NCBI GenBank assembly: GCA_025331565.1
Contig: JAFREQ010000042.1
Location: forward strand, 3,882,001-3,946,000
From: Holacanthus passer
Lineage: Eukaryota > Chordata > Actinopteri > Pomacanthidae
Direction of reading: 5' to 3'
DNA: 64,000 bases
Shown here: positions 9,843 through 22,335 of the stretch, piece by piece
How the letters are laid out: each line of letters begins with the position of its first letter
Numbering within the stretch: the stretch's first letter is position 1
Notes under the pieces: model-generated
Seen by the model: the letters and a program-made list of their open reading frames with translations, nothing else
What the model was told of the DNA's origin: nothing
Database searches by the model: none
Translations under genes and position numbers: made by a program

Positions 9843-12800
9843 TGAACACAAGTTAACAGAATGTTCTCACTTTGTAATGAATCACAGATTAAGATTCAAA
9901 GTTATCAGGACTCTCTTTTGTTCACTTCAGTTGTTGGAAACATTTCAAATTTTGCTTTGAATATGATAATGATGATTAAGCTTTCTGAAGTTTACAGCTT
10001 GCAATGTTTTTATGCCAAACAATAAAAGTAAGTTTGCATTTTTACAGTGTACAACAGAGTAAATACGCACATGATGCCCGGATTTGCATCAGAAGACAAA
10101 CCAGTGTATGATTTGATCTGACCGAGACTGGAACAAACAACATGGCCGGATGTGTTGTTTTGCCCAAATCATGTTTATCAAAATTTATCCATACCTTCAT
10201 CCATGAAGGTTGTTCGGACTGGAACCTTAACCAGCAGTAAATGAGAGTGTGTGCAGAGATGTTGTACCTTTAATCAAGCTGTGCAGCCATCTGATACACC
10301 TTTCACACATTTTGCTGTTCGGAGAGATGTTTTCACTTGACAACCAAATGCAGAAACGTCCCTGGTTGAGACCTATGTTGCATGTAACGCCCTCCTCTCT
10401 CCCTCCCCACACTTCCTGTTTGTATCTACACAAGGCAGAAATGCCACGAAAAAGTATGACACACGTGCTGCGATGCTGTTTTTCCACTTTAACCTTCAGA
10501 CACACTCTGTTGGATGTTGCCAGTGAAGGGTGGAGGCTGTCAATTTCATACCTGGACAGTTGAGCTCAGTTCCATCTTCAGGTAGTAATACTGAAGTCCA
10601 GACTTGTGTTCACTCTGACTTCCAGCAGCACTCCGTGGCTTTTCTATTTCATTACCTCACAATTATGTAAAATGTTAGAAATTGGCTTTCAAGCTTTGAA
10701 TTGCTTTGCCAGCGTACTTTGTTTTCAGCTTTATCTTCTCTGTATACCTGATGCTGCACTTATCAATTCTCTGAGTATCTCACAGGAGGACTCTATCCAT
10801 CCATTGTAAAATCCCCAGCAGTAGCAACAAAGACTCATTTTTTGGCCTCTAGACCTCTAATCAGCCTCTTTACCAGATAAGGCAGGGAGTCTGGATCCAG
10901 GAAAATTAAGGCTGCAGTCCTTCGAGCAGCTGCTTGGCCCATGACTTGCTTTGTTGGCTTCAGAACAAAATGTCTTTTGAAGCCAGTCGCTTGTAGCGCT
11001 GTTCCTTTCCACTGAGCTTTTAAAAGTTGCTGCAGTGGAGAGACGTTTTTGTTCCAAAACAGAATATGGGTCAGAAATTGAGTTTTGAAAGCTACTTGGT
11101 GAAGTAATTGTTGAGTCATTGCTATTGATCGATAACCCCATCAACCTCCTGTAGGTACGGTGTGCAGCGTTATGATTGTTTTCTGCAGTGGGGCGCCAAA
11201 AAAGATTTTTTGCCCCTTTATTAAAAACAAGGAAGAAGGATTTGATAATGACAGATTTTATAATGTGATCCTTCATACTTACTTGTCATATGGTTTAGTA
11301 TCGATATCTGACACCCAATGAGTGCTTTCAGAAAAGTAGTCCTACAGAGCATGAATATCAATACCATTAAACAAAAGCAGTATTGGAAAACTCTCATACA
11401 TTTTTATAATATTTCATTTGTGTTTTAAAGGGCTTTTTTTTTAACGTGGACCCTCTTCATTACAGACAAATACACTTTTATGACTATAACAGAATCAAGA
11501 ATGATGACCATGAATCATTGTGTAAACTCTTTTTAAGATCGGATGTGAGAACAGATCACAGTAACTCTCGTCCTCCCAAACGTCCAGTCATGGCAAACAT
11601 GAGCAATTTACCAGATTGAGAAATTATTGTAGGAGGCTGTAGTTGAAGAGGAACAAGAACATTCTCTTGGATGACTTATTGGCAGGAAGGCCACCTGCAG
11701 AGTTTGATCCTCAGCAAGAGAATTATTAAAGTGAAAAGTACTTAGCAAACACTATAATTTACTTTAGATTTGTGTTTGCTTGATATCTGTGTGCATTCAA
11801 GTCTGTCATATAAAGAAGCAGATGGTGGCAGTTTAAATAGTATATACGTAACAGAATGAGATGGAGAGGCCAAACTGATCTTGCTTTGTTTGCTCCTCAT
11901 TGTGGCGACTTGTGTCTAAATTAAAGCTCTGTGGAGTTAAATGTGTTTTCATATCGACGCACTTCCTTCAGTTGTTGCTTTCAGCCCTTCTGAGAGGCTG
12001 ATAGTGAGAGACTGCAGCCTCTGTGAAAGGCCAGTGAAGTGTTTTCTTCGAGCCTTCAGAGGCCGACAGAGGAGGACGAAGACGGGTGATGGTCAGAGAG
12101 AGAGCAACAGGGACGGACAGATTGATGGCAGATGAAAGTCGGCAGCAGTTTTTTTTCCTTTGCTCTCAGCGGATGACAGCGGACTTTGTGAGTAAAAAAC
12201 AAAAGATTTCACCTTTGTCTCTGAGTTGCACAGGTGAAGAGTGCAAAGAATCTCGTATGCTCATCCGAACAGAGACGTCTTGAAGCTAATGAAGCCACAA
12301 AACATTTGAAGTCTGAAACATTCACAGGACATTCAAATATAAATGTGTGTTTAGAATTAATTGCTTAACTAGGAAGCAGCAGCACTTACGCTTTAATCGG
12401 TTTAATTTTTGGATCTCTGCCGCAGTTTTTCATCATTTTCTTTTTTTTCAATGATCCTATCTGGTTCCTCTAAATCCTCCCTATCCATCTGCTCCTTTCT
12501 CCTTCATCAGTTATTACTTCTTGGCTAATTCAAATGCTAATTCCAGCTCATTTGAGAGATTAATGTTTTGACTGATAACATATTGTGCACAGCCAAATGA
12601 CTCTACCTGGAATCGCTCTTTCAGTGTCATGGAGGAAAATCTCCTCCACTTTTATGAGTCATAACTTGAGCTCTGCCACCTACAGTAAGATGAATTCATG
12701 TGTAATTCCTGGCTGATTGTGACGCTCCATCACCGGCTGCATTTATGGCTCCTGGAACAATAAAGTTCTTATTCCTCCGCCTTTCTGCAGGGATATAAAC

Positions 12801-15800
12801 ATAAGTCACTCCATCTTTTTAAAGTCACCCTGTCCGAGTTTCCCTACCCCCTATTTTCACAGCAATACCGTTACTTAATGCTGCTTCTAAACAAGATCTT
12901 GTTCTCTCTCCTTGCAGGAAAATGCACCCACACATTGATTCCCTTCATTGCTGGAGTAGCTGTACTCTGATTTTTCTCCTGCCACTTTTTTCTGTCCAAG
13001 AATAGACTTCAATGAGGTTCATATTAGGAACAAAGTGATGAAGGCATGAGGTGGATTTAGTGAAATCAGCGTGAGACAAATATTTAAGTCACTTCTTAAA
13101 GAACTTATCTGTAATCTCTGATGTTCTAATATGTAAATGTCAAGGTTAAATTCTCCTAGTTTTTCAGAGTTAAACTCAGATATTTAAAAAAAATCCGAAT
13201 CATCTCAAATCATTTGTTCATTTTGGAATCTAAAAATTCAAGTCGAGTGAGTTTCTCAAATTGACTTGAATTGAGTGAAAGTCAGACACCAAAACACAAA
13301 ATGACAAATCAATGAGAATTGATCAGCTTTCTGTCTTTGTGTTCACTTGTGGTGAACCAAATAAACTCAGATTTTCAAAGTAAAACGTGTCATGCTATCA
13401 ATGAAGTGATATCTAATTAACCTGAATTATTCACTAGTGGCTACATTTCATAATTAGATATTTAGTTGCTTCTAATTATTGTGCCATTTCTTTGCTTCCG
13501 TACAGTGGGTGTTCATTTCTCCTGACGGTCTTCTGCTCACAATATTCTCAGTCTTGTTCCTGATGAAGATGAATATGTTCCTGTAAGTGGGTCTTTTTCA
13601 CCAAATTTGCAACATGGAAGCTGTGGTTGGCAACATGAGGTAATTTCCTCGCGTGTTGATTTGGACCCATTTCATGAATCAGGACCAACACCATACTGGG
13701 ACACGTGCCTGAGCATCCAAACACCCTGTCACATGTCTCAGGTCTGTCTTTCTCTGTGTAAATGATCATTTTTGATGGAAACTATCAGCATTTTTGTCAC
13801 AAACTATTTGATCTGTGGCGTCTGAGGAGAGAGAATATTACAGTAGGCGTGATGTGTCCTGATGTAAATGACAGCAGATGTGAAGCAGTAAACAGAAACT
13901 AAAGAAACAAAACACTTTATTCAGTCTGTTTTGTTCATATCTGTGAAATCACTTGTGCTGTTTGGAGTGAGGATTTTTTTGTGACAGTGTTCTGGATGTC
14001 TTAAAACACCAGTATGTGACTTTGTGGATTGTACTTGACTTCAACATGTATTTGCTCTTTTGAAAAACCAGTTTTGGTGTCTGTTGCCATTGGTTTCTGA
14101 CAGTTCATGAAAACAAACAAAACAAACAAATCTGTAATAAAAATAAATGAATTGTATTCAGAGGTTACTGAGGACTGGAAGAAAATAAAGTAAACTGTGA
14201 ACTCACTCAACACTGTAGAGACTCTCTCAGTTCTGAGAATAGTAAAATGATTTTTATAAATGTTCTAGTCCTCCACATTAATTAACCTGACCTTAAGCCC
14301 TAATTTGCAGTAGTAGATAAAAATCAAATCTTCCAGTCTTTTCTAAATCATTCTCTGAGTGTTTCTCATTTACATCAATTTAGACTGTTTCAGCAGTCTT
14401 TTTATGAGGCTTCGTTGCCTAGACACTGCACATTACTGTAGACTTGACTTGATCAAGCACTGAGCAATGAAATATTTAACATGCTCACTGATGTTGCATG
14501 CCTTCTTCATAGAAAGGCATTCTACCATTACATGATTTGATTTTAGTGCAGTTCTTGACAAAAAACCCTCTTCTTTAAAGCTCAGTCTTTGCTTGCGAGC
14601 TGCATCCAGATGTGGACCCATGCCAACCCGCAATGCCCCTTAAGGTTAGGCCAGGGCTCGAGATAAGAGGGAATTGCTGATTATAGCTGGTGCTGCCCAT
14701 CAAATTCAAGGCCAAAAATCAGTGATCAGCTTGTTATTGGAGCAGGTGAGAGCATGATGTGCATATTTGTTTAAATAGTGGAGTTAATATTCACAGGCAG
14801 GACTGAGGGTTCTTCAGTTTGGCAGCAGGTACATCATGCAAATGTTTCCCACAGTCGGTACAACAGCAACGATTAAATCCTGAAAATCACAGTTAAAGTT
14901 AAGCAGCGATGAAGACACAGATGCTGCGTTCGCCTTCCACACTGCATCTTTTATTAGCTTCAAAATGCCATCATCAACATAGACAACATATCACATAAAC
15001 GTCCATTAAGTCCAGCAGGTTCTCACCTCTCCACTGAATACAGTCATTGGTGTTAACGTTGAACATTTCCACAGTAATTCAGACTGTGTGCTACTTCAAG
15101 CTATCATTAAGATAGACATTATCACCTGCATACAAATGCTCTACTGTAATCGTATAGTGCAATTTACAGCAATACTCAACTGTACTTACATCAGGCTACA
15201 GTTAGCCGTCTGAAGTGATGCAGAGTTCATGTCACCAAATTACAGTATCACTCCAGACAAGCTAAACACACTCTCACAGCAGCTCACACCAGACTGTGTG
15301 AATCCTTGAGTTCAGCAAACCTGTTGCCTTTTCTTTCTTCTAAAACACATGCAAAGCTGATTTTGTTGAACATTAAGAAATTTGTTACATGCGTGTTTAC
15401 GAGCTGGCGGTGTTCTTCTGCACAGCTTTTGTTGGTGCATGGCTGTGTTTCTTGTCAGGCCATTAACACCTGTCAGTCAGTGGAATAATGTGAAAGCACG
15501 TGAAAAGTGAAAAGTTACAGTGAAGCGGTCATCGGCAATGAAATTCTTAATTCTCAGGCTCAAACAGTATGTGTAAAAAGAAAATCATGCAAGAAAGAAT
15601 TAGAATAAAAGACATAAAATAGTTTCTCATTTTCTCTTTTCGTGACCAGAAGTTTCATCCTCTCATCCATACTGATACCCGCTTTGACATGAAGGGGAGG
15701 CTTGCATAATTCTCCCTGCATATACTTTCCATCAGTTGTGTTGAACCCTGTATACCTACAGGTTGACAAGTCGATGCCAGAATGTGCCTCTGTAGCATGT

Positions 15801-16872
15801 CTAACCTCAATATTAACGATTCATTTGTGCGACTGAGGACACACATGAAGCCAGTGAGAGGACCCACTGCTGTGCTGACGCGGGGTTGCCTGAGAGAAGA
15901 GAGAGAATAATCAGGAAATAGATTATTTTCAAGTCTTTTGAAATGCCAACTATAATCTCTGTATGCTACAAAGATAGAAATATAATGAGAAATTGAGTCT
16001 GTAGTAGTGATCTGAGGCTTAAATGTTCCAGTGAGTCATTAGTGTCACTTTGTGGTTGTCGAAGAACAAAAGCCGTGACTGTGGGCTGTAAACTAACAAT
16101 ATATGTGTGAGGTTGTGAGTATATGATGCCTCTTGTTGTTTTTCTTTAGGTCTTCTCTCATCTGTCTGATCCTCCACCACCCGCTCCCTACTTTCTGTGC
16201 TGTCTGTACGTACTGCTACCGACTGTTTTGCTCTTTGAAATCCATCTAAGAATGGAACGGTGCGCACAAACATCTCTTGCAAAGGAGGCACTTGCTAAAA
16301 AGGAAATGTTAGTAGATTTTTCAGCATCACAGGGAGAAGCAGAGAGGTTGAGGGAAAGTGATGACTGACAAAATAAGTGTGAGCCAAGCGAGCCTCTGTG
16401 AAAAATGGTGCACCTCCTCGCAGTGTGAAGCTCCTCGTTCTGCCTCCTGCTGCTGCCTGGCAGTCTGTCAAAAGTGTGCTCTGAATGCAGGAGAGCGTTC
16501 AACAGCGAGGCGAATAGACGTCCGACTGCCGTGTTTGCCCTAAACAGGTAGGCCAAATATGGAGCTGATGGAGGCCAATTAGAGGTTCTTTTCAGGCTTC
16601 ACCACTTAAGAAAGTTGACTCTCCTCCACTTGTCCGTCTCCCGCTGCGATGAGACACAGCAGCCACGCTCGCCCAGCAGTGTGTCTCCTCTCAGTGCAAC
16701 ACATGAACATCTCTGACTTCTTTTCCACACCCTCAAGCTTTAATTGCCTTTTCCCCGGCCATGTCGGAAAAATAATTACCTCATGATTTCTCTCCCCATT
16801 CATACGCCGCCCACACGCAGCTCCATGTGTGTTGTGGTGTGTGCATGAATGTCAGGGCCTGTGTGTGTTGGT

Positions 16873-16898
16873 GGGGTGGGTGCGGGTGAAGGTGGGGG
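16873..16898 (+). other. Predicted G-quadruplex motif
   Basis: Four G runs of 4, 3, 3 and 5 bases are separated by loops of 1, 3 and 7 bases, which fits the G3+N1-7 rule exactly. It lies in a GT-rich patch. A 1-base first loop favours a stable parallel fold. Function is unknown; it may be only a by-product of the GT-rich patch. Confidence 0.6.
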
Positions 16899-17137
16899 TA
16901 CAGGATGCTGAAAGGTCACTGCTTTGATGAAAGCGCTTCCCTTTGGCAGAATGTGCCTGTTTGATGTCACACAGGGAGTGTAAACTGACAGATTTGCATT
17001 CGTAAACGTGTGAAAAAGTTTCTCCGGGTGCCTGTTTGCGTTCTGTGGAATAGATGTTCTGAAGCCGTGCTGGTGACAGATACCGTTCCCAGTTCGTACG
17101 CTACTAACTGGAAGTGTGTTGACAGTGTGACATCTAC

Positions 17138-17153
17138 AAAAAAAAAAAAAAAA
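17138..17153. repeat. Poly(A) tract, 16 bases
   Basis: Sixteen A residues following CATCTAC. No retroposon body is recognised upstream. Confidence 0.9.
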
Positions 17154-17484
17154 GACATATAGTTTGTATTTTACAAGGCTTTTTTGGGCCGAGGTGAATA
17201 TAAAACAAGACTGAGTGTTAGCTCTCTGAGGTTGAAGTGCTCTTTGTAAAGAAAATCAGAGATGGATAAAAGTTGAGGGCAGAAGTTTGTTGTTGATCCT
17301 TTGCGGTTGTGGTGAAGTAAATGTAAAAAAGGGTGGTGTAAAAGTCAAGGTCTTTGGTAACCTCAAAGGGGTTTATTATGTTGTGTATGAGCATTTAAGA
17401 AATATTTCTGGCGGTATGTTTTTTGTGATGTGGTATTGAAAGAAGAAAGGTGAACATGTTAAATAATTTTATGATGTTATGACA

Positions 17485-17843
17485 AGTCCCTGTACCAAAT
17501 TTCGTGGTGAGTCATCCAGCTGTTATTTAGACATTTGTAAATGTAGAAGTGCAGAAAAGTGTCTCCAAAGACTTTATCCTCTTGGAACAATGAATATCTG
17601 TATCAGAGACGAGACTGTGACCTTCAGGACATTCTAGATATAAATCAGGGGATCACCAAAGTCATCGGGTTTATACTTTCAGGACATTGCAAATTTGATG
17701 GCAATCCAATATTTGTGGACACATTTCAATCAAACCAAAAAATGAAACCCTAATGGTGGCATTAGAGGAACACTCAGGGGGATCACCAAAGTCTTTAGGA
17801 TTCATCCTCTGAGAACCAGGAATCTCTGCCTAAAGTTATTTGG
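17485..17843 (+). repeat. Dispersed repeat family R2, copy 1
   Basis: Landmarks in order: CTGTACCAAATTTCGTGG, GGGGATCACCAAAGTCATCG, GATGGCAATCCAATA, CCTAATGGTGGCATTAGAGG, and a second GGGGATCACCAAAGTC followed by TTCATCCTCTGAGAACCA. I recognise this alternation from memory as a very common percomorph repeat of uncertain class. ATGGCAATCCA and related phrases recur in copy 2 (41702-42122). This copy keeps the downstream half only. A 64-codon open frame across it (17559-17753) is incidental. Confidence 0.65.
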
Positions 17844-19202
17844 GCTCTTTTATTGGATGGATTGTGGTGTAATTTGGTAACAACATGCCTGATTCCCAGA
17901 TGTTGGATCGAGCTCATCTGCTGTCATTTCATCAACTTTCACTCATACATCCCTCCATTCTGGGACGCTGTATGCAGATCAGTGCAGTTGAGCCCATCCA
18001 CGCTCTGACTCAGTCCCTGCAGGTGGTGGATGAGATTTCTCCCAAGTCTTCTGGCACATTTTCATTTTCTTTTCATTTTTTCCCCAATTTGATTTCATGT
18101 TCACAACATCTTTTCACTTTTCTCGGCGCTCTGGTGACATGTCTTTTTTCGCCAGCAGCTGGCTGCTAGTCTGATGCTGCTGAAATGTATTTTTCAATTG
18201 GATTCGCTTGGTTCTATCTGTGTTGTTTACGTTCCCTCCTGACTAACTGTGACTGACAGGGTGTGCATACAGTGGGACTTCAGCTCCTGCCGACAACCTG
18301 TTTGTTGACTTCCATATTAACTTGGTTCACAGGGTTTCTTTAATCTGCATCTCTGTAGGTTTGCTGCCGTGCTTCCTTCTTGATTTCCCTTGATTGCAGT
18401 CAGGGCTCATGTATTTATGGATTTCCATAAGACATATTATATAGCAATTAGACTAATTTGATTTTGATAAGGTCTAAACTGGCATATAGGCTCTGGAGAA
18501 TCAAAATAACTGCACACATGTCTAGATGTCAAGTCTGTAATTAAGGACATAATTGCCATGAATTAGTTGTTTAGAATGAAGAAAGAAGTGGAAAGTAATG
18601 ACAGATTAACAGCAACAAGTGCAGCAGGGGTCAAGAATATTTGATCCTAATGCATTTATTCTTAAACAGGTGCATATTAAAGTTAACTTTAATGTTGTTT
18701 TCCTCTTACAAACAATCTGAAATGACTGTGAAAATAATAGGTGACATAAAAAAGCCTCCAGCTTGTGTTGTGCGAGCAGACAGCTCAGACCTTTACCGGC
18801 AAACTCAGGTCCCCGGTTGTGGCAGGAAAGTGACTGCCGACAGCTTCTCTGAGAGCTTTTTCAAATTTTGACAGGGTGTATGACTCAGATCAGAACAGAG
18901 AAGATTATTGCATCAAATGGTTATACAACTCCAGTAAATGGGAGATGGGATATTGAAAAAAAAAAGAACACAAGCAGCCGGCTGAGAGTGAGTGTGTCAT
19001 TTTGCGGCTGCTGCCAGATTTCTGTGAACCTCGGCTGGAGGCTGCAGCCGCACTATTACTGAGAGCCTCACTGACACATTTGACTGATCATTATAAAGCA
19101 CAGCTATCTTCCTCGGCATGACGCTGCGACCCATCTCTGTCACATGATGATTAATAATGCAGGAGTAAAGGGAACCATGATCTCTCATTAGTGCATGTAT
19201 GC

Positions 19203-19214
19203 ATGCATATGCAT
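19203..19214. promoter_or_regulatory. POU dimer 'MORE' palindrome
   Basis: ATGCATATGCAT is an exact copy of the MORE element (more palindromic Oct-factor recognition element), bound by homodimers or heterodimers of POU proteins such as Oct1, Oct4, Oct6 and Brn2. Here it is the centre of a perfect 18-base palindrome, 19200-19217, and is followed by GCAAAC, a further octamer half. The surrounding 350 bases lack simple repeats and carry several TTAAT and ATTAAT homeodomain cores. The motif is certain; in vivo use is inference. A chance ATGC/GCAT alternation is the main alternative. Confidence 0.4.
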
Positions 19215-19554
19215 GCAAACAGAGCAGTGGAAATTTTAATAGCAAATTAATCTGTGGATAATTGCACTAGCTGTCAGGGTCATTAGTAGTCCTCCAGCCT
19301 GTCTCATTAATGGCTCGCAAAATTCATGCCTGTATTATGATAATCTCTCCCTTTCTTTTTAAACCTCTTTCTTTCTCAGCATGGGTTGACTTCAGTTTAG
19401 TGGGTATTTAATTAGATGGATATTTGCTGCATCCACAAATCCATGGACAGTTAAAGCCACTTACACACAGTGGATGACACAGAGCTGCACACAAATCACC
19501 ACAAATTTGTCATTTCTAGGTAACGTCTGAACTTATTTCACTCATAATTTAAAA

Positions 19555-19566
19555 TTTTTTTTTTTT
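19555..19566. repeat. Poly(T) tract
   Basis: Twelve T residues followed by CAG, giving an acceptor-like appearance. No open exon-like segment with a donor follows. Confidence 0.85.
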
Positions 19567-22315
19567 CAGCAGTTTCTCAAGTTAAAATGCTCATAAAGAT
19601 TTGCTGCTCTTCTGTGTTTTATGTCATTTTGAATAACATCTCTTTGAGGATTTTAGGATTTCTTATTCTTTTATCAACTAAATAGTTTAATGAATTAATC
19701 AATACATCACTTAACAATGTAAGTAGTCATTAGTTGGAGCCGCCTCTGCACCTTGTTCTTGGTACAATACAGGCCTTTAGAAGAAGGCAGTTAAATCTGG
19801 AGGAAGTGAACGTGTGCTGCATCCACAGACCTGAGCACAGTGTTTAATTTAACAGTAATGACCCACCTTAGTTTCAGTGATAAGCACAGTCACAGATTAA
19901 TGTATTCTCCAGAGTGTCTACCTCCACCTATCTGCCGCTTCACCATAATCGAGTCCCCGGCTTGATGAAGGGCGCAGCTGCTGCTGCCAGCTTCTGGTTT
20001 GGCAAAGTTTCAGCCATTAATGATCTGAAAGAGCTCAGGCATCAATCAGTCGTACTTGTTCTTCCCTTACATCCTGTCAGTTACAGCATCTGTGGTATTA
20101 ATCAGCATTTAGTACCTACACTGGACTTCCTCATCTCATGACACTCAACAAAAAACATGACTTTTCACACTTTCAACACAAAGTAGAAACTGAGAAATTC
20201 TAAAGCAAAGTCATACAGAACTTATTTGAAGTAATAGTACAAAGTAATAATATTTTCTTTTCAGTCATGTAGTGTTCAATTATTACTGAGAAGCGTTGAC
20301 TCTGCTGATCATTTTGGTGGATGTAGTTGAACTCTTTACATCATACAAAGAGGCGTTTCTGTTATGTAGCTGACCCACATTGACATAAATGAGGTGGCCA
20401 AAATACTTAAAAGTGTAACGATGTTAGGACAGAAGTCTCTCAGTGTAACTGCTGCTACGACCCACATCTACAAAGCAGACGTGAATACCGAATAATGAAA
20501 TGTGTCTGTAGTGCACATCCTTAAAAATCAGTTATCGCATGTGGTTAAGCTTGGTGAAGCTACCAAGCCTAAAGCGAGCTCAGCAAGTTTTCAGTTTGGA
20601 CCATCTAAAAAAATCAAACTTGTTGTTGTTTCAGGGTTTGTTTCTTGAAGAATACTGTAGGGGATCAGGCCTAGTTGAACTGTGAATATAGATTTCACTA
20701 CGTAGCCACCGTTGGCCGTGATATCAACACTTTGATGCTGAATATCTCGACTCTGCAGTCCACACACACACACAACCTCATAATTCCAGCCTCCTGACTA
20801 AATAGCGCCAGTCCTCCACAGCTCTGTTAGAAGTCTTTGGCATCACATCTGATGTAACTGCAGTCATCGTTTTTCAGCCCACTAAAATGTATTTTTCCGC
20901 TTTCCAAAGTTGACTATTGTGTTAAGCTGTGCGTTGCTTTCTCACTGCCCGTTTCTTTTATGTTTGTATTCCTACTGGGGTTGGTTTGACAATCACATAC
21001 AACGATGTGGTGGAAATACATTTTCAGTGCACACGTGACCGTGGACCGACTTACACTTATGTTATATTCATTTTTCTATTGTGACATTTGACCGTACATT
21101 TTTCCTGTTGTCTTTCTTATTGTCTTATGGATGAGCTTGTCCGGATATATAAGAAATTTGATTTGTAAAGCTGAAATAATGTGTTGTTTTTTTGGGGCTT
21201 AAAATTATACTGAAATTGAATTACACGTATTTAATTGGATTATTTTTTACTCATTCAGTGTTTTGGTATTTGGATTATATTTGAGGATTAATTATTAAAT
21301 GGTCAATCAACTTCATTTTAATAATTAATCCTTAGCTGTTTTGTTTTTTTTTCAGGGAAGTTTGAAATGCCTACCAGCTTTGTTCAAGTTCATCCATTAC
21401 AAATTTTATTAAAGCCGACTAATGCAGTATCATGTAGAGGAGAGACGTGCCACGATTTCTGAGGAGAAGCTTCATTAACAGGCCACTTCTGAATATATTT
21501 TTATGACGACTAAATGATTTGACAAACAGCAAACACTTCCTTTGACTTAATCACCTTCATGTTGAATCAGAAGACAGTTTTTGATGGTAAATAACGTTTG
21601 TTATGTAAATTGTAAACTGATGCAGTGATTGCACGCAACGGGACCAGACGTGGTATCAATCCGCCCAGTCATCACCAACAACAGCTCTGACTGCCTCGGA
21701 GCTTCTCATTATTATGGTCGGACTGATTAAGAACAGGTACCAATTTAAGTCTGTACACATCCATATTTTAATTTGCCAAAACGCTTCGCAGCCGCTAACT
21801 AGCAAAAAGCTAATTTTAACTTTTTTCACACCTTGATGAAATGACTTGCCCCGAACACTCTCTTCATCTTTTCCTCTTCCTCTGTTTGTCAGATAGATTA
21901 AGCCTCTCACTCTTTGGCTCCTCAGATATCTTAATTTAAACCAACCCCACGTTGCAAACACACACACAAACACTTGTTTCAGGGGGGATTTGTTGTTGGA
22001 AGCACAGTTTTCAGTGTGGACTGCAAACATGGCAGAGCTGTAATGCACGGCGTCCCTGAGCAATACTCGCTCTCAGCAGGCGGAGAATGTTGCGATGAGA
22101 CTCTGGGGGATCGAGGTGGATCTGAGCGACTACAGGGCATCAGTCACACCGTGGAATCAGCAGCAACACTCCCTGTCCGGCGCCTCCAGCCTGTCAAGGT
22201 GTCGCTGCTCCTAATGCCTGACTGTAAATCCAGCTCTCATGGCCCCTGAATACAGCAGGAAAAGGCTCGTTCGTTTTCTCCCTGACAGTGCTGCCGTGTG
22301 GGAGGATTTTGCGGG

Positions 22316-22335
22316 TTTTTTTTTTTTTTTTTTTT
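22316..22335. repeat. Poly(T) tract, 20 bases
   Basis: Twenty consecutive T residues after GCGGG. On the minus strand this would be a poly(A) tail, but I recognise no retroposon body next to it. Confidence 0.9.

Larger units (their letters stand above)
8903..10049. mobile_element. Non-autonomous TIR DNA transposon (hAT-like?)
   Basis: The left end reads CACTGTAAAAA (8903-8913) and the right end TTTTTACAGTG (10039-10049), an exact 11-base inverted repeat about 1.15 kb apart. Internal blocks such as TAATTTGAGTTAATTAG and GAGTTAAGTAAATGA are typical of a fish family with CACTGTAAAA ends that I remember as hAT-related. No transposase frame exists, so it would be non-autonomous. No convincing 8-base target duplication flanks the ends. 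A LINE-type 3' end (9585-9842, minus) sits inside and is probably a later insertion. The alternative is two unrelated CACTGTAAAA fragments. Confidence 0.5.
10055..17480. other. Unique non-coding sequence
   Basis: Largest repeat-poor stretch of the left half. It holds a G-quadruplex motif (16873-16898), an A16 tract (17138-17153) and an ATGCAAAT octamer (14836-14843). The part at 12640-12830 resembles a conserved non-coding element. Open frames of up to about 139 codons (10857-11276, minus; 16188-16556, minus) have no recognisable motif and overlap antisense frames. No gene is supported. Confidence 0.5.

Noticed and set aside
9527..9851. Plus and minus frames around the CA repeat
   Set aside because: They translate the CA/GT run and the LINE-type 3' end, which is non-coding.
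10857..11276. 139-codon minus-strand open frame
   Set aside because: Overlaps a second minus frame (10835-11119), no motif, low-complexity S/N content. Treated as chance.
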